From an uncultured Bacilli bacterium (GTDB taxonomy: Bacteria; Bacillota_I; Bacilli_A; RF39; UBA660), in NCBI GenBank assembly GCA_944358355.1, contig CALVQY010000009.1:1-44141 (forward strand): a DNA stretch of 44,141 bases, in the 5' to 3' direction. This document shows, in pieces, positions 16,086-24,327 of this stretch. Every line of letters starts with the position of its first letter. The stretch's first letter is position 1. The position numbers and the translations under genes were made by a program. The notes beneath the pieces were generated by a model. That model was not told where the DNA came from, searched no databases, and saw only the letters and a program-made list of their open reading frames with translations.

Positions 16086-17078
16086 ATTATAAAAATCTTT
16101 TTTATAAATTGTAATAGTAACTTTAGTATATTCATCTGCTTTAGAATCAATCTCTATTTTATGGCCTAACTTATTACATAACTCTTTACATAAATAAAGT
16201 CCCATACCTGTAGATTTAGAACTATTAACTCTACCATTATTACCTGTAAAAGTCTTACTAAAAACACGAGGTAAATCACTTTTACTAATACCTTTACCAT
16301 TATCAGAGATTGTAATAGTAACAAAATCATCAGAGTCTTCACCAGTTATTTCAATAACAGAATCTTTATCTTTTTTATATTTAATACTATTACTAACAAT
16401 CTGATTAATAATAAACTCTAACCATTTAGAATCTGTTAATACTTTTAAATTACAATTATCTACTTTAAAGTCTATACCTAAGGCAAGTAAATCATCTTTA
16501 TTTCTTAATGCTACATTTTTAATAATAGTATCAAGATTCCACTCTTTAATTAAATAATCATTATTAGCATTTTCACATCTTACATAATAAAGAATTTGTT
16601 CTACATCATCCTCTATTCTCTTTAATTCTCTTAAAGTATTTTTATCTTTTCTATTAATTAAGGTAAGACTTGCAAGAGGAAGTTTAACTTCATGTATCCA
16701 TAACTCTATATATTCTTTGAAGTCTTCCTGTTTATTTTTTAGGTTACTAATCAAATCATGTTCATTTTTATTAACTTCATCTAAAACATCATAAAGTATC
16801 TTACCTTCTAAAAAGTTAGGAACAAGAACCATCTCTATTAAAAGATATTTTTTATCTAAAGTATTTAATTTATCAAGTAATTCACTATAGAATTTTCTTT
16901 TCCTAAAATAATCAAAAAGTAAAATAACAAAAAAGATAACAATAGTAAAAACAGTTATAAAAATAATGATACTACTAGATAGTTTTAAAGCGATTAAGAA
17001 TAATATTAAAATAATTATATAAATAATAAAGATTAAAAAGGCATAAAGTTTATCTTTTAAATAAGTACTTAGTTTCAT
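16071..17078 (-). CDS. BceS-like intramembrane-sensing histidine kinase (module 1)
   Basis: 335 aa. Two membrane segments (about 11-31 and 35-55) are joined by an extremely short loop, so the kinase has no sensor domain and must take its signal from the transporter. The H-box is WIHEVKLPLASL (about 147-158). The catalytic domain has N-box IVSNSIKYKKD, G1 DNGKGI and G2 TGMGLYLCKEL. It overlaps the response-regulator gene by 4 nt (ATGA), so the two are translationally coupled. Confidence 0.93.
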   Translation of the reverse strand: MKLSTYLKDKLYAFLIFIIYIIILILFLIALKLSSSIIIFITVFTIVIFFVILLFDYFRKRKFYSELLDKLNTLDKKYLLIEMVLVPNFLEGKILYDVLDEVNKNEHDLISNLKNKQEDFKEYIELWIHEVKLPLASLTLINRKDKNTLRELKRIEDDVEQILYYVRCENANNDYLIKEWNLDTIIKNVALRNKDDLLALGIDFKVDNCNLKVLTDSKWLEFIINQIVSNSIKYKKDKDSVIEITGEDSDDFVTITISDNGKGISKSDLPRVFSKTFTGNNGRVNSSKSTGMGLYLCKELCNKLGHKIEIDSKADEYTKVTITIYKKDFYNLTKK

Positions 17079-17740
17079 TTTAATAAATAACCTTCTCCCT
17101 TTCTTGTAACAATAACGTCATCGTATCCCATATCATAAAGTTTTCCTCTTAATCTACTAATATTAACTGTTAAAGCATTATCATTTATATAAAGATCACT
17201 ATTCCATAAATAACTCATTAAATCATCACGATTTACTATATTTCCTCTATTATTTAAAAGATAAGTAAATATTAACATTTCATTTTTAGTTAAATAAAAC
17301 TCATTACCATCTTTAACAACAATACCTTTATTAGGATATATCTTTAAATCATCATACTCTAAATAATCAAAACTTTTCTTCATTCTTTTAAAGATATTAT
17401 TAATTCTAAGTAATAGTATTGTAGGGTTATATGGCTTAGTAATGTAATCATCCGCTCCATAACTAATAGATAGTACTTCATCTATAGTTTTATTACTACT
17501 AGTTAGCATAATAACTGGAGTATTTACTTTATCATCACGAAGACTTTTAAGTAATGTTTCTCCATTTAGATAAGGAATATTAATATCTAAAAGGATTAAA
17601 TCTGGATTAAGTTTAATAATCTCTTCTTTACTATTTTTAAAGTCTGTTAACACCAACACCTCATATCCTGAATTAGATAATAAATTAGATAGCTCATCTC
17701 TTAAAGTTTCATCATCTTCTACAATTAATATTTTCTCCAT
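17075..17740 (-). CDS. BceR-like response regulator, OmpR family (module 1)
   Basis: 221 aa from ATG 17740 (MEKILIVEDD), which follows GGGTG. The longer frame from 17767 has no ribosome site. The receiver has the phosphorylation site in LILLDINIP (about 43-51) and a Thr/Ser and Lys in VIMLTSS and ITKPYN. A C-terminal winged helix follows (LTKNEMLIFTYLLNN ... VNISRLRGKL ... TRKGEGYLL). It should activate the bceAB-type genes in response to a peptide antibiotic. Confidence 0.93.
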   Translation of the reverse strand: MEKILIVEDDETLRDELSNLLSNSGYEVLVLTDFKNSKEEIIKLNPDLILLDINIPYLNGETLLKSLRDDKVNTPVIMLTSSNKTIDEVLSISYGADDYITKPYNPTILLLRINNIFKRMKKSFDYLEYDDLKIYPNKGIVVKDGNEFYLTKNEMLIFTYLLNNRGNIVNRDDLMSYLWNSDLYINDNALTVNISRLRGKLYDMGYDDVIVTRKGEGYLLK

Positions 17741-17829
17741 AAATTTCACCCAATAATAGAATATCAAAAAAATTAGCTTTATGCATTAAAATTCTTGATT
17801 ATTAACTAATATTAATGTATATTATTTGT

Positions 17830-17886
17830 AAAAGAAGTGGATATCACACCTCGGTATAATGCTGGGGCATCCACTTCTTTTATTTT
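17830..17886 (+). ncRNA. Array small RNA 1
   Basis: Promoter TTGATT (17795-17800), 17 bp, TATATT (17818-17823). The outer stem is AAGAAGTGG 17832-17840 with CCACTTCTT 17871-17879. The inner stem CCTCGG / CTGGGG pairs with G-U wobbles. T-rich tail from 17878. The unit carries CACCTC, complementary to a GAGGTG Shine-Dalgarno sequence. Plus-strand orientation rests on the promoter boxes and T-tail. Confidence 0.6.
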
Positions 17887-17926
17887 TTTCTTTCACATAT
17901 TCTGTAAATTATGATATATTAGTGGT

Positions 17927-17982
17927 AGAAGAAGTGGGTGTATAACCTCGACTTATCGTTGGGGAATCCACTTCTTTTAACT
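17927..17982 (+). ncRNA. Array small RNA 2
   Basis: Promoter TTTCAC (17891-17896), 18 bp, TATATT (17915-17920). The outer stem is AAGAAGTGG 17929-17937 with CCACTTCTT 17968-17976. The inner part is CCTCGA...TCG..GGGG. A TTTTAACTTTTT tail follows. It is nearly identical to unit 4. Confidence 0.6.
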
Positions 17983-18023
17983 TTTTCTTGCATATAATCT
18001 ATAAATTATGATATATTAGTAGT

Positions 18024-18081
18024 AAGAGAAGCGGTAATTTCATTCTGTTACTTCTTGTAACGGGAACGCCGCTTCTTTTTC
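18024..18081 (+). ncRNA. Array small RNA 3 (diverged)
   Basis: Promoter TTGCAT (17988-17993), 18 bp, TATATT (18012-18017). The outer stem is AGAAGCGG 18027-18034 with CCGCTTCT 18069-18076, a U-to-C change matched by A-to-G on the other arm. The inner stem is replaced by GTTAC/GTAAC around a UUCUU loop. TTTTT follows. The different sequence with the same shape argues that the RNA fold is what is kept. Confidence 0.6.
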
Positions 18082-18105
18082 ACTATAATTGTTTTATTAC
18101 AAGCT

Positions 18106-18642
18106 TTATGATATATTGCTAACAGAAGAAGTGGGTGTATAACCTCGATTTATCGTTGGGTAATCCACTTCTTTTAACTTTATATTATACAAAATATACT
18201 TTCCATAGCGTTCTCTAACATCAATAATAACATCAAATACTATACCATTACATACAATACTCTTTTTAAAATAATGCCATTCATTACTATCTGTATGGTT
18301 TTTACTAAAACCTATATAATTATCTTTACTAGACTTATCATATTGACTATTTTTGATTAAATTTTCATAATCACCACTAAATACTATATCTTGTCTAGTA
18401 TTAAATTCTAATGAAGATTCTTTCTGACCATGACTATGTTTTTTCACAAAAAAATTTTTCTTCGTTGTTTTATTAATCAAAGCCTTTATCTCTTCTCCAT
18501 TTAAAAAATATGATATTTCTTTGCCCTGATACTCTTGTTTAAAGAGTTCATTTATATACTCTTCCCTTTCTTTCCTAGTATATTTGTCTAAATTTTCATC
18601 AAGCTCATACACTTCTATTGAGCCAACTTTTTTCATACTCAT
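18106..18642 (-). CDS. LPD3/BECR-fold-like protein (phage-type barnase-EndoU-like domain)
   Basis: 178 aa, starting at ATG 18642 after GAGGAGG. The layout resembles the LPD3/PBECR group seen in mobile-element polyproteins: an N-terminal G-x-I-x-V strand, a central helix and HSHGQKES, then WHYFKKSIVCNGIVFDVIIDV and YILYNIKLK near the end. Related folds include RNase toxins, but no proven catalytic set can be assigned. The last ~20 residues (from VDYPTINRGYTPT) are encoded by the minus strand of array unit 4, so the original C-terminus may have been replaced by the repeat. It is a stand-alone gene with its own ribosome site. Confidence 0.6.
   Translation of the reverse strand: MSMKKVGSIEVYELDENLDKYTRKEREEYINELFKQEYQGKEISYFLNGEEIKALINKTTKKNFFVKKHSHGQKESSLEFNTRQDIVFSGDYENLIKNSQYDKSSKDNYIGFSKNHTDSNEWHYFKKSIVCNGIVFDVIIDVRERYGKYILYNIKLKEVDYPTINRGYTPTSSVSNIS
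18124..18180 (+). ncRNA. Array small RNA 4, antisense to the end of the LPD3-like gene
   Basis: Promoter TTGTTT (18089-18094), 17 bp, TATATT (18112-18117). The outer stem is AAGAAGTGG 18126-18134 with CCACTTCTT 18165-18173. It differs from unit 2 at only two loop positions. The whole RNA and its -10 box lie inside the last ~25 codons of the minus-strand gene 18106-18642, so it is antisense to that mRNA. Confidence 0.6.
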
Positions 18643-18698
18643 AAATGTTCCTCCTCATATATATAATTAACGAGAAACATTTTTTTGCTCTAAAAATT

Positions 18699-18725
18699 AA
18701 AAAGATACCTATATTAAAGTATCTT
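18699..18725 (-). terminator. Terminator of the PNPOx-like transcript
   Basis: Minus strand AAGATAC (18725-18719) pairs with GTATCTT (18708-18702), followed by a short T-run. The hairpin overlaps the stop codon of the gene ending at 18724. Confidence 0.7.
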
Positions 18726-19101
18726 AAACTAATTTCTCAACTTTTGTCACGTTAACTACAATAGCTCCTTTAGGCTTAGTAGCACCAAACGGTGTAACTT
18801 CACTATTATCAAAAAAAGTTTTCATACAAAAATCATAATAATTACCATCAGTATAATATTTAGCTTTACCAAATATCCTTAATCCTTTATAATCACTATC
18901 AAAAACAGTAAGGACAACATTAGGATTATATTCAATATTTTTTTCTGTATGAATCATTTCATTAACTGATATTATAATTTTATCTTTTTCTATAACTCTA
19001 ACATCTGATGCTACTGCTAAATTTGGATTATTCTTATTATTTACAGTAGCTATATGCATTGGCTTATCATCTATTAATTCTTGATAATCAAACAAGCTCA
19101 C
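18724..19101 (-). CDS. Pyridoxamine-5'-phosphate-oxidase-like FMN-binding protein
   Basis: 125-aa split-barrel protein: MHIATVNNKNNPNLAVASDVRV, then IIISVNEMIHTEKNIEYNPNV and LRIFGKAKYYTDG, the usual PNPOx-like order. Such proteins bind FMN or heme and have varied oxidoreductase roles. It starts at GTG 19101, overlapping the stop of the upstream gene (GTGA), with GGAGAG upstream. Confidence 0.85.
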   Translation of the reverse strand: MSLFDYQELIDDKPMHIATVNNKNNPNLAVASDVRVIEKDKIIISVNEMIHTEKNIEYNPNVVLTVFDSDYKGLRIFGKAKYYTDGNYYDFCMKTFFDNSEVTPFGATKPKGAIVVNVTKVEKLV

Positions 19102-19520
19102 TTATTATCACTCTCCAATTTCTTTTGAAAGCCTCGTTCTTCTTGGTTTTCTTTTTTATTAACAACATTAAATAATGTTAACATTCCTAATCTAGGAAAT
19201 ATTGTTCCTTTTAAGTCTTCATGAACTTCAATTAAAGGCATAATGTCTATAACATATGGTAAATTAAAGTGTTTTTCAATTATATCTGCTTCAAAACCTG
19301 TAAAAATTTCTTTATATCTCTCTCCTTCTTTTTCAAAAAGATATTTTATTTCAGTTTCTTTATTCATAGGTCCAGAAAAATCTACATTATCACTTGAAAC
19401 CCATTTTAATCTTGCCAAATATAAATCTTCAGCATTATAACTTTCTTTCATAGTATATTTTTCTTGTGAATCGTTGTTATCTCTAACATCAACAACATTC
19501 TTTTTCTTTTTGCCAAACAT
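19098..19520 (-). CDS. Hypothetical 140-aa protein
   Basis: Not recognised. It begins MFGKKKKN and has a hydrophilic N-terminus, a charged middle (KYLFEKEGERYKEIFTGFEAD) and a short hydrophobic strand (YVIDIMPLIEV). There is no signal peptide. It overlaps the PNPOx-like gene by 4 nt and is probably coexpressed with it. Confidence 0.65.
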   Translation of the reverse strand: MFGKKKKNVVDVRDNNDSQEKYTMKESYNAEDLYLARLKWVSSDNVDFSGPMNKETEIKYLFEKEGERYKEIFTGFEADIIEKHFNLPYVIDIMPLIEVHEDLKGTIFPRLGMLTLFNVVNKKENQEERGFQKKLESDNK

Positions 19521-19587
19521 AAATTAATTCCTCCTGTTTTATATTAAATTTATTCTAGCACATCTATTAATTTTTAGAAAGATTAAT

Positions 19588-20067
19588 TTAACTACAAGCA
19601 TCCATTCCTAATATCTCTACATTATAAGTATTATCCCTAACTTTATAACTAACTTTATCTCCTACTCTTTTACCATAGATTGCAGAACCTAAAGGACTAT
19701 TTATTGTAATACTATTATCATCTATATTACTATTAATATCACCAGTTATTATATATTCTTCAACTGTATCATCATCAATAAATAATAACTCTACTTTCAT
19801 ATTAAGACTAACTGTTCCATTAGATTCCTTATCTACAATAACTATATCTTTTAACATACTTTTCTTTTTATTATACTTTTGAAATAGTTCTGCTTCTTTA
19901 TGCATAGTCTCTTCATAAGCAAAGTTATCGTGCCAACCATCTCCATAAGCATCATCACTGGCATAAAGGCTCATAAGTTTAGCATTAGCATCTATTTCTT
20001 TTTTTATATCTTCAAGACTCTTCAAATAATTTTCATAACCTACTTTATCTAAATATATTTTACTCAT
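19588..20067 (-). CDS. GreA/GreB-family transcription elongation factor
   Basis: 159 aa from ATG 20067 (MSKIYLDKVGYENY), preceded by GAGGAG. The longer frame from 20142 lies inside the helicase gene. The N-terminal coiled coil has a tip GDGWHDNFAYEE, comparable to the GDLxENAEY tip of GreA, whose acidic residues promote RNA cleavage in the RNA polymerase active site. The C-terminal FKBP-like domain includes INSPLGSAIYGKRVGDKVSYKV. The start codon overlaps the HelD stop by 8 nt, so translation is coupled. Confidence 0.88.
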   Translation of the reverse strand: MSKIYLDKVGYENYLKSLEDIKKEIDANAKLMSLYASDDAYGDGWHDNFAYEETMHKEAELFQKYNKKKSMLKDIVIVDKESNGTVSLNMKVELLFIDDDTVEEYIITGDINSNIDDNSITINSPLGSAIYGKRVGDKVSYKVRDNTYNVEILGMDACS

Positions 20068-22060
20068 AAATAATAAGCTCCTCTCTTGCTCTCGTACAAG
20101 CGACATAGTAAAGATATTTATTTTTCTTAAAGGACTCATCACTATCTACTATGATAACACTATCAAACTCTAAACCTTTAGCAATATAACTTGGAACTAC
20201 TACTAAATCTTTAATAAAGGATTTAGACTCTTCTGTTAGTAGGCTAATATTTAGATCATCTTTTAATAAGTCATAGATAACTTCTGCTTCCCTATCTTCT
20301 TTAGTAATAATAGCAAGAGACTTATATGTATTAGTAAGGATATTTATATCATCAAGTAATGATTCCTTAATATCTATAGGTTTTCTAATTATTACATCCT
20401 TATTATTACTCTTCTTAATTGCATTAACATAATCTAAATTTAATATCTTATTAGTATATTCTATTATCTCCTTTGTAGATCTATAAGTCTTTAATAATTC
20501 TAGATAATTACTATCATTAAATATCTCTTTTAACTCTTCAAGGGTTTCATATTTATAATAAGGATTAATATTCTGATTAACATCACCTAATATCGTAAAA
20601 TCTGCTTTCTTAAACATCTCTTTAATAATCACATATTGTAAATAATTATAATCTTGAGCTTCATCTATAACTACCTGTTTAATATAATTATTATAAGGAA
20701 AGCCAAAGAGTTTACCTTTTAAGTAAGATACAAGTAAAGCATCATCATAACCTATTACTTTAGTATTTTTAATCTCTAATTTATATTTAGCATAACTACT
20801 ATTAAAGAAATCTTTATAAATATCTTTAATATTTAAAGAAACATTAATATTATCTTTAATTAATTTCCTAATAGGAGCCTTTCTTTTACCAGAAGTTCCA
20901 TAATACTTTAATGATAAATACTTAGATGCTTCATCAATTCTCTCAACTAAAGGAAATCTACTATATTTATTTTTAATTAAGTAATTTAACTCATCTTTAC
21001 TAACTTCATTTATTTTATCAAGTTCTATATCATTAACAACTTTAAACTTCTTTAAAAACTCATTAATATAATTATCTAAATCCCTTATAATCTCTTTACT
21101 TTGTTTATATCTAATAATCTCTTCATCATATTTTTCCCCTTTATAGTATTTACTAATAAAGTGAGGAAAACTCTCTATATTTTTATATTCTTTTAAGAAA
21201 TAACTTAAATAATCACTAAAGGTTGTCTCTAAAGTATTCGCTTCTCCTAACTCTGGTAAGACATTAGAAATATATTCTGAAAATATCTTATTAGGTGAAA
21301 AGATTAAAACATTATTAGAACTTAAATTATTAATTCTATATAGAAGAAATGCAATACGATGTAAGGCTACAGATGTTTTACCAGACCCAGCAATACCTTG
21401 TACTATTAGATTATGATCATCTAAGTTACGAATTATCTTATTCTGTTCTGCTTGTATGGTATTAACAATATTTTTCATCTTTTCATTATCAGTAGTAGCA
21501 ATTACTTTTTGTAATAGTTCATCATCTATATTCAAAGAATTATCAAAAACACTTATTAGTTTTCTCTTATCTATTATATATTGTCTTTTTCTTAAAAGAC
21601 TTCCTTCATGAATAAATTCATCTACTCTATATTTACAAGGACCTACTTCATAATCATAAAATAAACTACAAATAGGACTACGCCAATCATATAAAATGTT
21701 ATCAAAATTATCATCTTTTAAATAAGTTAAAGCCATATAAATATCATAAGTATTACCATCATTATCTTTATAGATGAAAGATGCAAAATAAGGTTTATCT
21801 TTAATATTAACTAAAGACTTATAATATTTTCTTTTATTTAATACTCTTAAAGCTTCTAAACTATCACTAGTCATTACTTGATTAAACTCAGCTTTATCAA
21901 AAGATGATCTATCTTCATAATTAAGTTTTCTAAAATTAATAAGTTCTTCTTCTTTCAAGAACAAATCACTACTAGACTCTTCTATCTCTTTATCAAGACT
22001 CTCTAAAACATCATGTAACTTCTTCTTTTCATTTAATATTTCTTCTTTACTAATAGACAC
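20060..22060 (-). CDS. helD: HelD-like RNA polymerase recycling ATPase (UvrD/Rep superfamily 1)
   Basis: 666 aa, starting at GTG 22060 after GGAGGG. The N-terminal coiled coil (about 1-50) is the HelD arm thought to enter the RNA polymerase secondary channel. Motor motifs are Walker A VQGIAGSGKTSVALHR (about 220-235), motif II VVIDEAQD, GDVNQNI, and motif VI YYVACTRAREEL. HelD strips stalled RNA polymerase from DNA and recycles it. It directly overlaps the GreA-like gene, another secondary-channel factor. Confidence 0.88.
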   Translation of the reverse strand: MSISKEEILNEKKKLHDVLESLDKEIEESSSDLFLKEEELINFRKLNYEDRSSFDKAEFNQVMTSDSLEALRVLNKRKYYKSLVNIKDKPYFASFIYKDNDGNTYDIYMALTYLKDDNFDNILYDWRSPICSLFYDYEVGPCKYRVDEFIHEGSLLRKRQYIIDKRKLISVFDNSLNIDDELLQKVIATTDNEKMKNIVNTIQAEQNKIIRNLDDHNLIVQGIAGSGKTSVALHRIAFLLYRINNLSSNNVLIFSPNKIFSEYISNVLPELGEANTLETTFSDYLSYFLKEYKNIESFPHFISKYYKGEKYDEEIIRYKQSKEIIRDLDNYINEFLKKFKVVNDIELDKINEVSKDELNYLIKNKYSRFPLVERIDEASKYLSLKYYGTSGKRKAPIRKLIKDNINVSLNIKDIYKDFFNSSYAKYKLEIKNTKVIGYDDALLVSYLKGKLFGFPYNNYIKQVVIDEAQDYNYLQYVIIKEMFKKADFTILGDVNQNINPYYKYETLEELKEIFNDSNYLELLKTYRSTKEIIEYTNKILNLDYVNAIKKSNNKDVIIRKPIDIKESLLDDINILTNTYKSLAIITKEDREAEVIYDLLKDDLNISLLTEESKSFIKDLVVVPSYIAKGLEFDSVIIVDSDESFKKNKYLYYVACTRAREELIIYE

Positions 22061-22203
22061 ATTATCCCTCCTTCACTAATTAGTAAAGTCCTTTGAAAAC
22101 GAAGAAAACCTACATAAATTAATATGTAGTTAAACAAAATTCAAATTTTAAGCATAAACGTCAATAAAAATATAGCAAATAAATAGGAAATTGTAAATAA
22201 ATT

Positions 22204-23295
22204 TTATTTTGTTTTTCGTAAAACTTTTCTAAAAACACCTATTTCCCTTGTATGTTCATCAATTATCTCTTCATTTCGTAAATCTTCATAGCCATCTAAA
22301 AACATTCTTTTATCACATAAATTATATTTATCTATTAAAAGGTTATCAATTACATCAAGAGGTCCATTATCAGTAGTTTCAAATTTTTTACAAAAAGTAA
22401 ATTCTTTTTTATCTTTACTAAATTTATTATCATAAATAGCTTCTAAAATAGCATCTGCTAAAGCTCTCTGACCCTTAGTATTTATATGAAAATTCGCTTT
22501 ACTTTTATTATACATATATCCAATTTCCTGAGTATTAATATAAGTTATTTGATAACTCTTACATAAAGAACTTAATCTTTCATTATATTCCAATATCAAA
22601 TCTTGAAATATCTTCATTTCCTCACTTCTTAGACTAAGAGGTGTATAAGATCCTAAAGCATATATATCACTACCATCATTAATAGATAATAAGTTATAAA
22701 AGTTTTTATCAATACCATCAATTACTTTATTTAAAGTACTAAAATCATTAACTTTTTCTACAGCGTAATTATAATTAGGTCTTTTATCTTTATCTTGATA
22801 ATCTTTAGATATTGCAAAAGGATTACTACCTACTTCTCTCATTAAATTATTTACTCCACTTGAATAAATAACAATAGGTTCTTTCGCTTCCTCTAAAGAT
22901 GAAGTAAGATAAATAGAAGCATCACCTTTTTTAGGTATAGCACATACTTTATAAAGATATCCTGCTTTACTCAAAACTTTAGGTAAATGATGATTACTCA
23001 TAACTTTTTCTAAAGCTGCAACAACACCATAAGTTCTAGATAGTTTAATCTCCTCTAAACTTAAATTAGCTTTCAAAAAATAATCAATATGTTCTGTTTT
23101 ATTCATAAAAGGAGAAAAAGCATTAATAACTAAAGGTTCTAATTCAACTGTAGTTAATTTACTACTTAAATATTCTAATAATCCTTTTCTAAAAAATGTT
23201 GACGTCGTATTTACTCCTTGAGAGTCATTTAGACCAACAATAGTCAATCTTTCTTTATAATAATCTTTTATTTTATCAATCTTATCATTCTCCAT
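22204..23295 (-). CDS. SGNH/GDSL-type hydrolase
   Basis: About 363 aa from ATG 23295, placed 9 nt after GGAGG. The TTG at 23301 is too close. Block I is VGLNDSQGV (Ser nucleophile), block III-like IYSSGVNNLMRE, and block V-like NFHINTKGQRALADAI with His. The Asp three residues before that His is replaced by Ala, so the triad may be a dyad. No signal peptide. The substrate is probably an ester. The promoter is at 23323-23350. Confidence 0.75.
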   Translation of the reverse strand: MENDKIDKIKDYYKERLTIVGLNDSQGVNTTSTFFRKGLLEYLSSKLTTVELEPLVINAFSPFMNKTEHIDYFLKANLSLEEIKLSRTYGVVAALEKVMSNHHLPKVLSKAGYLYKVCAIPKKGDASIYLTSSLEEAKEPIVIYSSGVNNLMREVGSNPFAISKDYQDKDKRPNYNYAVEKVNDFSTLNKVIDGIDKNFYNLLSINDGSDIYALGSYTPLSLRSEEMKIFQDLILEYNERLSSLCKSYQITYINTQEIGYMYNKSKANFHINTKGQRALADAILEAIYDNKFSKDKKEFTFCKKFETTDNGPLDVIDNLLIDKYNLCDKRMFLDGYEDLRNEEIIDEHTREIGVFRKVLRKTK

Positions 23296-23322
23296 AAACA
23301 AATTCCTCCTTTTCTTACCTTT

Positions 23323-23350
23323 ATTATAAATATTAAGTATAAAAAGTCAA
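23323..23350 (-). promoter_or_regulatory. Promoter of the SGNH hydrolase gene
   Basis: Minus strand TTGACT (23345-23350), 16 bp, TATAAT (23323-23328). Confidence 0.7.
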
Positions 23351-23382
23351 TAATTATAAAAACTAAAAATGGTGAAATTATT

Positions 23383-24327
23383 ATGCAAATAAATTTAGGT
23401 TATGTAGGTAATCCTCCTACCCTTTTAGACATATATTCTCACAGTCTAACTTTTAAAGAATTTTCAAAATATGAATATGATAAAGGATTAGATTTATTAA
23501 CCAAAAGAATAAAATTAAATTTTAAAAACTTCGAAAAAGTCTTAAAGTATAACTATGATAACAAGATTAAATTCTATCGTATGACTCATACTATGTTTCC
23601 CTTACTTACCCATCCCAGTATTAATATTAATTACAAAGAAGTATTTAAGGAAGATTTTAAGAGATTAAAAGAAAAGATTAACAAATATAATATTAGAATA
23701 GATACTCATCCTGATGAATTTTGTCTATTGACGAGTGACAAAGATAAGGTTACAACTAATAGTATTGAAATACTAAAATTTCACTTAGAACTATTTAAAC
23801 TATTAGGTATTAATGGCAAATGTGTATTACATATAGGTAGTTCTAGACCTACTAAGGAAGAAGCTTTAAATAGATTTAGAGATAATTTTAATAAATTATC
23901 TAACGAATTAAAAAGTCTAATAATTCTCGAAAATGATGATAAGACTTATACAGTTAGTGATACTTTATCTTTATGTGAAGAATTAAAAATACCTATGGTC
24001 TTAGATTATCATCACTTTATTTGTAATCACGATAAAAATGAAAAAATAAATAAGTTATTACCTAGAATTATAAAAACTTGGGATAATACTAATCTTAATC
24101 CTAAAATGCACTTCTCTACTTCCATAAACTCTATACAAAAAAGAAATCATAGTACTTATTTAAACTATAATTCCTTTATAAAGTTTCTTAAATTACTAAA
24201 ACCTCTTAATACTGATATAGATATAATGTTAGAAGCGAAAGGTAGGGATGAAGCTTTATTTAGACTAATAAGACAACTTAAGTTTTATAAAGATTTCAAA
24301 GTAAAAGGAACTACTATTATTTTATAA
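23383..24327 (+). CDS. uvsE: UV DNA damage endonuclease UvsE/UvdE
   Basis: 314-aa TIM-barrel endonuclease that nicks 5' of UV photoproducts and abasic lesions. Family marks are the N-terminal NLGYVGNPP, THTMFPLLTHPS, IDTHPDEFCLLTS, LHIGSS, ILENDDKTYTVSD and VLDYHHFICNH, which supply the His/Glu/Asp metal ligands. It starts at ATG 23383 with a weak GGTGA. It is divergent from the SGNH gene and overlaps the 3' end of the converging ATPase gene by 6 bp. Confidence 0.93.
   Translation: MQINLGYVGNPPTLLDIYSHSLTFKEFSKYEYDKGLDLLTKRIKLNFKNFEKVLKYNYDNKIKFYRMTHTMFPLLTHPSININYKEVFKEDFKRLKEKINKYNIRIDTHPDEFCLLTSDKDKVTTNSIEILKFHLELFKLLGINGKCVLHIGSSRPTKEEALNRFRDNFNKLSNELKSLIILENDDKTYTVSDTLSLCEELKIPMVLDYHHFICNHDKNEKINKLLPRIIKTWDNTNLNPKMHFSTSINSIQKRNHSTYLNYNSFIKFLKLLKPLNTDIDIMLEAKGRDEALFRLIRQLKFYKDFKVKGTTIIL

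Larger units (their letters stand above)
17795..18180 (+). repeat. Tandem array of four ~98-bp units, each promoter + hairpin RNA + T-run
   Basis: Stem starts fall at 17832, 17929, 18027 and 18126, a 97-99-bp period. Each unit has a -35/-10-like pair spaced 17 or 18 bp, and TATATT ends 9-10 bp before a hairpin whose arms are AGAAGTGG/CCACTTCT (AGAAGCGG/CCGCTTCT in unit 3). A T-rich tail follows. Units 2 and 4 are almost identical; unit 3 is diverged with compensatory stem changes. Confidence 0.85.

Noticed and set aside
17795..18180. CRISPR array
   Set aside because: The repeated unit is ~98 bp and includes promoter boxes, hairpin and T-run. There are no short identical repeats separated by unique spacers, and no cas genes nearby.
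17795..18642. Type III toxin-antitoxin locus (ToxIN-like)
   Set aside because: Each unit seems to have its own promoter and end, the units face the gene rather than precede it, and the protein does not resemble ToxN, CptN or TenpN.
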